In this document: positions 60,291-64,000 of the stretch, piece by piece
Position numbering within the stretch: the first letter of the stretch is position 1
Layout of the letters: each line of letters opens with the position of its first letter
Assembly: GCF_037893015.1 (NCBI RefSeq)
Contig: NC_133658.1
Coordinates: 255,614,356 to 255,678,355, forward strand
Length of the DNA stretch: 64,000 nt
From: Macrotis lagotis
Lineage: Eukaryota > Chordata > Mammalia > Peramelemorphia > Peramelidae
Direction: 5' to 3'
Translations under genes and position numbers: made by a program
The notes under the pieces: generated by a model
What the model was told of the DNA's origin: nothing
Database searches by the model: none
What the model saw: only the letters and a program-made list of their open reading frames with translations

Positions 60291-60940
60291 GCAGAGTACC
60301 TTTCAAATGAGAGTTATGCTAAATGTAGTTTTTCAACTAATATTATAGATGAATCTAATAAAAATGTATCTGCATTATGGCTAAGGAAACTATATTACCC
60401 ATATCCATGAATTTATGAGAAGTACAAATTTAAATTTAGAGTCCATTATTATTAGGGGGGATTTTGGTGACTGCCTTCCTATTTGATTGCTCAGCAGATC
60501 TTAAGTCACAAATGGAAATGCCCTTTCAAGGTCATTTAAAATATATGTTTTACTTAAGCAATCAGATTATTTATTAATAAGTGATCATTTAAATAGAGGT
60601 ATCAAAGGAAAAAAGTCATGAAGATATCATCTATGCCTACCAAGAGTAACTAAGTCTAACAATGCTTAGGTCAGAATTTGTCTGATTTTTCAAACATTGA
60701 AAATAAAGGGACCCCACCCCCCCCAAGACCCTAAAGTATCAACCAAATCTCAGAAATTCCAAAAAGAGCACAGCAATTCTTGAATTTACTCTAAGCTTAG
60801 ACTCCAATGTGACTTTACCATTCACAATAACATTACTCACATTGTTATGCACAGTTCTTCCATAGAGTAAAATCACTATTACCACCATCTTCATCACCAA
60901 TAACATCAACAACAACTTTTCTGAAGTCTTAGCATTTGGA
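60291..60940. other. Unassigned sequence
   Basis: Contains a poly-C run near 60715. No gene or named repeat. Confidence 0.4.
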
Positions 60941-60945
60941 GATAT

Positions 60946-60961
60946 TCTCTCTCTCTCTGTC

Positions 60962-61014
<53 letters not shown>

Positions 61015-61017
61015 GTA

Positions 61018-61054
<37 letters not shown>

Positions 61055-61060
61055 GTACGT

Positions 61061-61100
<40 letters not shown>
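60946..61100 (+). repeat. Composite (CT)n-(GT)n satellite with a 40-bp unit
   Basis: CT dinucleotides are interrupted twice by the word 'tttctctgtac(a/g)t', at 61008-61020 and 61048-61060, exactly 40 bases apart. They pass into a (GT)n run ending at 61100. All open frames over this stretch are dipeptide artefacts. Confidence 0.96.
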
Positions 61101-61102
<2 letters not shown>

Positions 61103-61645
61103 CTTTTCTTCTACTGCCAAACTTTTGAAAATAATTGATTATTTCTCGTTCAAGCAACCTCACCACTCATTCCCTGTTGTCCCACTTCTTTATGGTTCCT
61201 CCTCTCACCACTCTAATATTCTCTTGTAGTGACCTATTATTTGCCAAATCCAATAATCTTTTTTTTTTTCAGTCTTCATCCTCTTCAAACTCTCTAAACC
61301 ATTTGACAGCGTTCAAGGCCTCCTCTTTCTTCATGTTGTATTTTCCATGACTTTGGTAACAGTGAAATATCATGGTTTTCATCCTACCTGTCAGATCATT
61401 CTCTGTTTTCTTCATTTCAGTTCTATTCTATTCAGGTGTGTTAAGTTAAGCAAGAGCTAACCTCAGGAACAAATTATGATACATGGCTTCTTCCTTTTCA
61501 TAGAGAAGTGCTACAAAATATTGATATGTTCTCATAAACAATTATTGAGTTTTGCTTCATGTTTTTATTTGTTACAAGGCAAGATTCTCCCTTGTGGGAG
61601 GGTCATAGTTGAAAAAGATAATGGTGTGAAAAACAAAAGGCAGCA
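61101..61645. other. Unassigned sequence
   Basis: 61130-61440 has LINE-like words ('ctctaaaccatttgacagcg', 'tctgttttcttcatttcagt') and could be an eroded L2, but I cannot confirm it. Confidence 0.35.
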
Positions 61646-61649
61646 CCAC

Positions 61650-61757
61650 AATTTAATACAACAGTGTTGTAGTGAGGATCAAATGAGATAAAATTGTAAA
61701 GCACTTAGTATCATATCAATGTTAGTTACCATTATTATTGTTGTTGTTGTTGTTGTG
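61650..61757 (+). repeat. MIR tail with (GTT)n
   Basis: 'gtgttgtagtgaggatcaaa', 'ttgtaaagcacttagtatca' and a terminal (TTG)n run at 61737-61757 are a sense MIR 3' end. Confidence 0.75.
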
Positions 61758-62040
61758 TGGTTCTTTTTAATGCATAGTACATATAGATTTTTAGTAAGGC
61801 ACAAGCAAAGTCATGCTATTCTTAGGGATAAGATGAAATGTTCTGGATCAGGTGATAATAGATTTAGAACTAGTTGAATGGGTAAAAGAGATAGTCATTA
61901 ATGTGTTGAGGCATACTTGGGGGATGGTCTCTGATAGAATGTGCTTCAGATATTTCTCCTTGTCCCTCTGCTGTTTAACTTTTTTTCAGTGACCATGATG
62001 AAGGCAAAAAAAAGAAGTAAGGAAGGAAATAAAGACAGAC
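61758..62040. other. Unassigned sequence
   Basis: No gene or named repeat identified. Confidence 0.4.
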
Positions 62041-62044
62041 AGAA

Positions 62045-62265
62045 AAGAAGGAAAGAAATATTTAATTAATCACCTAACATATACTAGGCCCTGATCTGTG
62101 TTCTACAAATAATATTTGTTTCTCACATTAGTCTTGGGAGGTCATTGTCATTATTGTGCCATTTTACATTTAAGGAAACTGAGGCAAGTTGCGTTTAAGG
62201 TCATATAAGTATTTGAGAATAGATTTAAAATCAGGATTTCCAGACTACTATAAGTTTATTGCTCT
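62045..62265 (-). repeat. MIR-family SINE, antisense
   Basis: 'ttacatttaaggaaactgag' and 'aatcaggatttccagactac' with 'gcctaacatatactaggccc'-like tail words upstream; antisense order. Confidence 0.75.
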
Positions 62266-62269
62266 ATTC

Positions 62270-64000
62270 AGTCTTCTAGCTAGATACTTGATAAGCATGT
62301 TTATCAACTTTTCAATGGATACTAAACTTAAAGAGATAGATAAAGCATAGAAAGTAAAATCCACTTTACTATCTTTCTCTTGCTCCATTCTGGGCTCAGT
62401 TAATTGTTTATGTGCAGTATCTGCTCCAAAGTTATAGACCAATGGATTATCTCAATGAACTGTCCATCCAACCACATGCTATAAAATGTTCACTTTTTCC
62501 TTCCTCTTTGGATTTTTCTTATGCAAACTACTAATTAATCTCTTGAGCAAGGTTGATTATCTCTTGGAAGAAGCACTATGGTGCTTCAGACTTGATGCAA
62601 TAGGCAGAGTACCATCCAAAAGGAGATGCATTGGAAGGACTAAACATTTATAAGAAATCTTTCTTAGATTCTGTGAAGGACAACCTCCAGAACAGTGGCA
62701 AACACCTTTGGTGCTCATGTACTACCTTCATTTGTGTCTTGAATAATATTGACAACTAGAGGATTATAGATCACATTTTTTTTGTGTTAGCTTCTGTCAA
62801 CAAAGACTTTGTGATCAAAAACATATAGAAGAAACACATCTTATTTCATTCAAAAATCTTTGAGCCTGCGTTTTGTGCAACCAAGTCAAAAACTCTTTTG
62901 GTGTGTGTGTGATCAATAAGCAACCAACCCAGAGATATCTTTAAAAATTTTTAGCCATTTATGTGATTGTGAAGATGTAATTTGTTATAGAAAATCAACT
63001 TTTCCTGGTCCCTTCTCACACAGTATAAGTAATTCTCATAAGTGTGTAGCTTGTTCTCCTAAAGACTTGATAGAAACAAAAAAAATTAATATATGAGTTG
63101 ATAGTTAATAAATCTTCTTCACAGTATTGTTTATGGAATAGGACCATCTCTCCTTTTCTAATTATTTGGTGCCTTTCCCTATTTTGAAGTATGTTGAAAA
63201 TTGATCCCTCATTGCTATCAAAGTTGGATTACCAACAGCAGAGATCTCTTCTTTGGACAACTATTCTTCTTAGCTTTATCTTCAAAAGTCCATTCCTCTT
63301 CCCTATCAGATAGGGACAGATTAAAGTGAAAACGTGATCTTCTATTTTCATAAAAGATAAGAATAAGATTGTTATAGAAACACTGAAAATCATGTTCCAT
63401 CTTCTATTATATTCTTTATATTTTCATCTATAAATGTTTGGGGAATGATTTAATTTAATTGAGGCTCACATTGAGTTTTCTGCACACACCCCTGTTTTTT
63501 GCAGTCTTGTGAAAAGATATTACTTCTAAATCCTTCATCATTCTTTTCCAAAATATTTTGAAAATGGCTGTGTATTCTAAAGCAGTGTTGTCTTTGACTG
63601 CAATACTTCCTGTTTACCAGGGAGATAAGTTAGAGGGCTAAAGTGGTTCCTGGATTCTTTTCACCTTCTTGTGGCAACTTTTTGTAGGTTAAATTTTAGA
63701 AAAAAATATGGTGATAACATCTTTATCTAGTTCTTTTTCCCCATATCAATTGAATGCTTGATTGTCACCTTAGAGTAGAATAGATTATTTTTATCTCAAT
63801 TAATATAAATTTTGACCTTTGGTCTATCAGAGATTCTTACTCTGTAATATGTGAGTTTTTCTTTAAATAGTTATAACTGCATTTCAATAAATTGATTCCT
63901 TTGTAATCCTATATATTTTATTTTATGCATTTAAAAACATTATTGTGAGAATGGATTTATTCCTTTACCAGCCTGCCAAAGTGGTTCATGAAATAAAGTA
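62270..64000. other. Unassigned AT-rich sequence to the window end
   Basis: No gene, RNA gene or named repeat is clear in the last 1.7 kb. Short open frames are AT-driven and unrelated to known families. Confidence 0.4.

Noticed and set aside
60739..61229. Several frames rich in Arg-Glu, Thr-His or Ser-Leu repeats
   Set aside because: All are dipeptide translations of the (CT)n and (GT)n arrays.

Overview
This window looks like ordinary AT-rich intergenic or intronic DNA from a marsupial nuclear genome. The evidence is a dense mix of ancient mammal-wide repeats (MIR, L2, CR1/L3) with marsupial-type LINE-1 (L1) copies and tRNA-derived SINEs of the 'ggcagctaggtggcacagtggatagag ... gttcaaatcc' type. 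The well-preserved short SINE near 42.9 kb, which ends in 'gcaaaaacct', resembles the SINE I associate with Australian (dasyurid-like) marsupials; that lineage call is an inference. I found no intact host protein-coding gene, rRNA, functional tRNA, CRISPR array or bacterial feature.

Layout. 1-7.4 kb: mostly unassigned sequence with decayed MIRs, two L1 3' ends (one inserted in an older SINE) and (CT)n/(TG)n arrays. 7.5-9.9 kb: a degenerate, internally deleted L1 carrying an antisense SINE with a 10-bp target-site duplication (TSD). 10.0-12.3 kb: a decayed HAL1-like element (L1 ORF1-like protein, no ORF2) bracketed by roughly 90-bp inverted repeats. 12.7-13.6 kb: an ancient, unnamed mammalian repeat. 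16.4-23.3 kb: a long SINE split by a near full-length but dead L1 (5' UTR, ORF1, ORF2, 3' UTR). 23.3-24.7 kb: L2 and another L1 3' end. 26-27.5 kb: a 92% inverted repeat and MIRs.

The only recognisable host-gene sequence is a 5'-truncated retrocopy of TRAPPC4 (TRAPP complex subunit) on the minus strand at about 30.84-31.60 kb. It is a GC-rich island in AT-rich surroundings. It carries a one-base deletion and keeps a 43-nt GT...AG segment that looks like an unspliced mini-intron. At 34.5-35.6 kb one CR1/L3 element is broken by three SINEs. 36.3-49.4 kb holds further SINE, MIR and L2 copies, a telomere-like patch, and a young full-length SINE with a 14-bp TSD and clear pol III boxes. 49.4-57.4 kb is the most repeat-poor part and contains an AP-1 plus TATA combination near 55.02 kb that could be a promoter. 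57.4-64 kb returns to MIR/L2/SINE with a composite (CT)n-(GT)n satellite at 61 kb.

Nothing here forms an operon or pathway. Insertion order can be read from nesting: CR1/L3, L2 and MIR are oldest, the long SINEs and L1 come later, and the short SINEs are youngest. Family names rest on my reading of diagnostic words and translated fragments, not on a database search; boundaries are accurate to tens of bases unless a TSD is stated.
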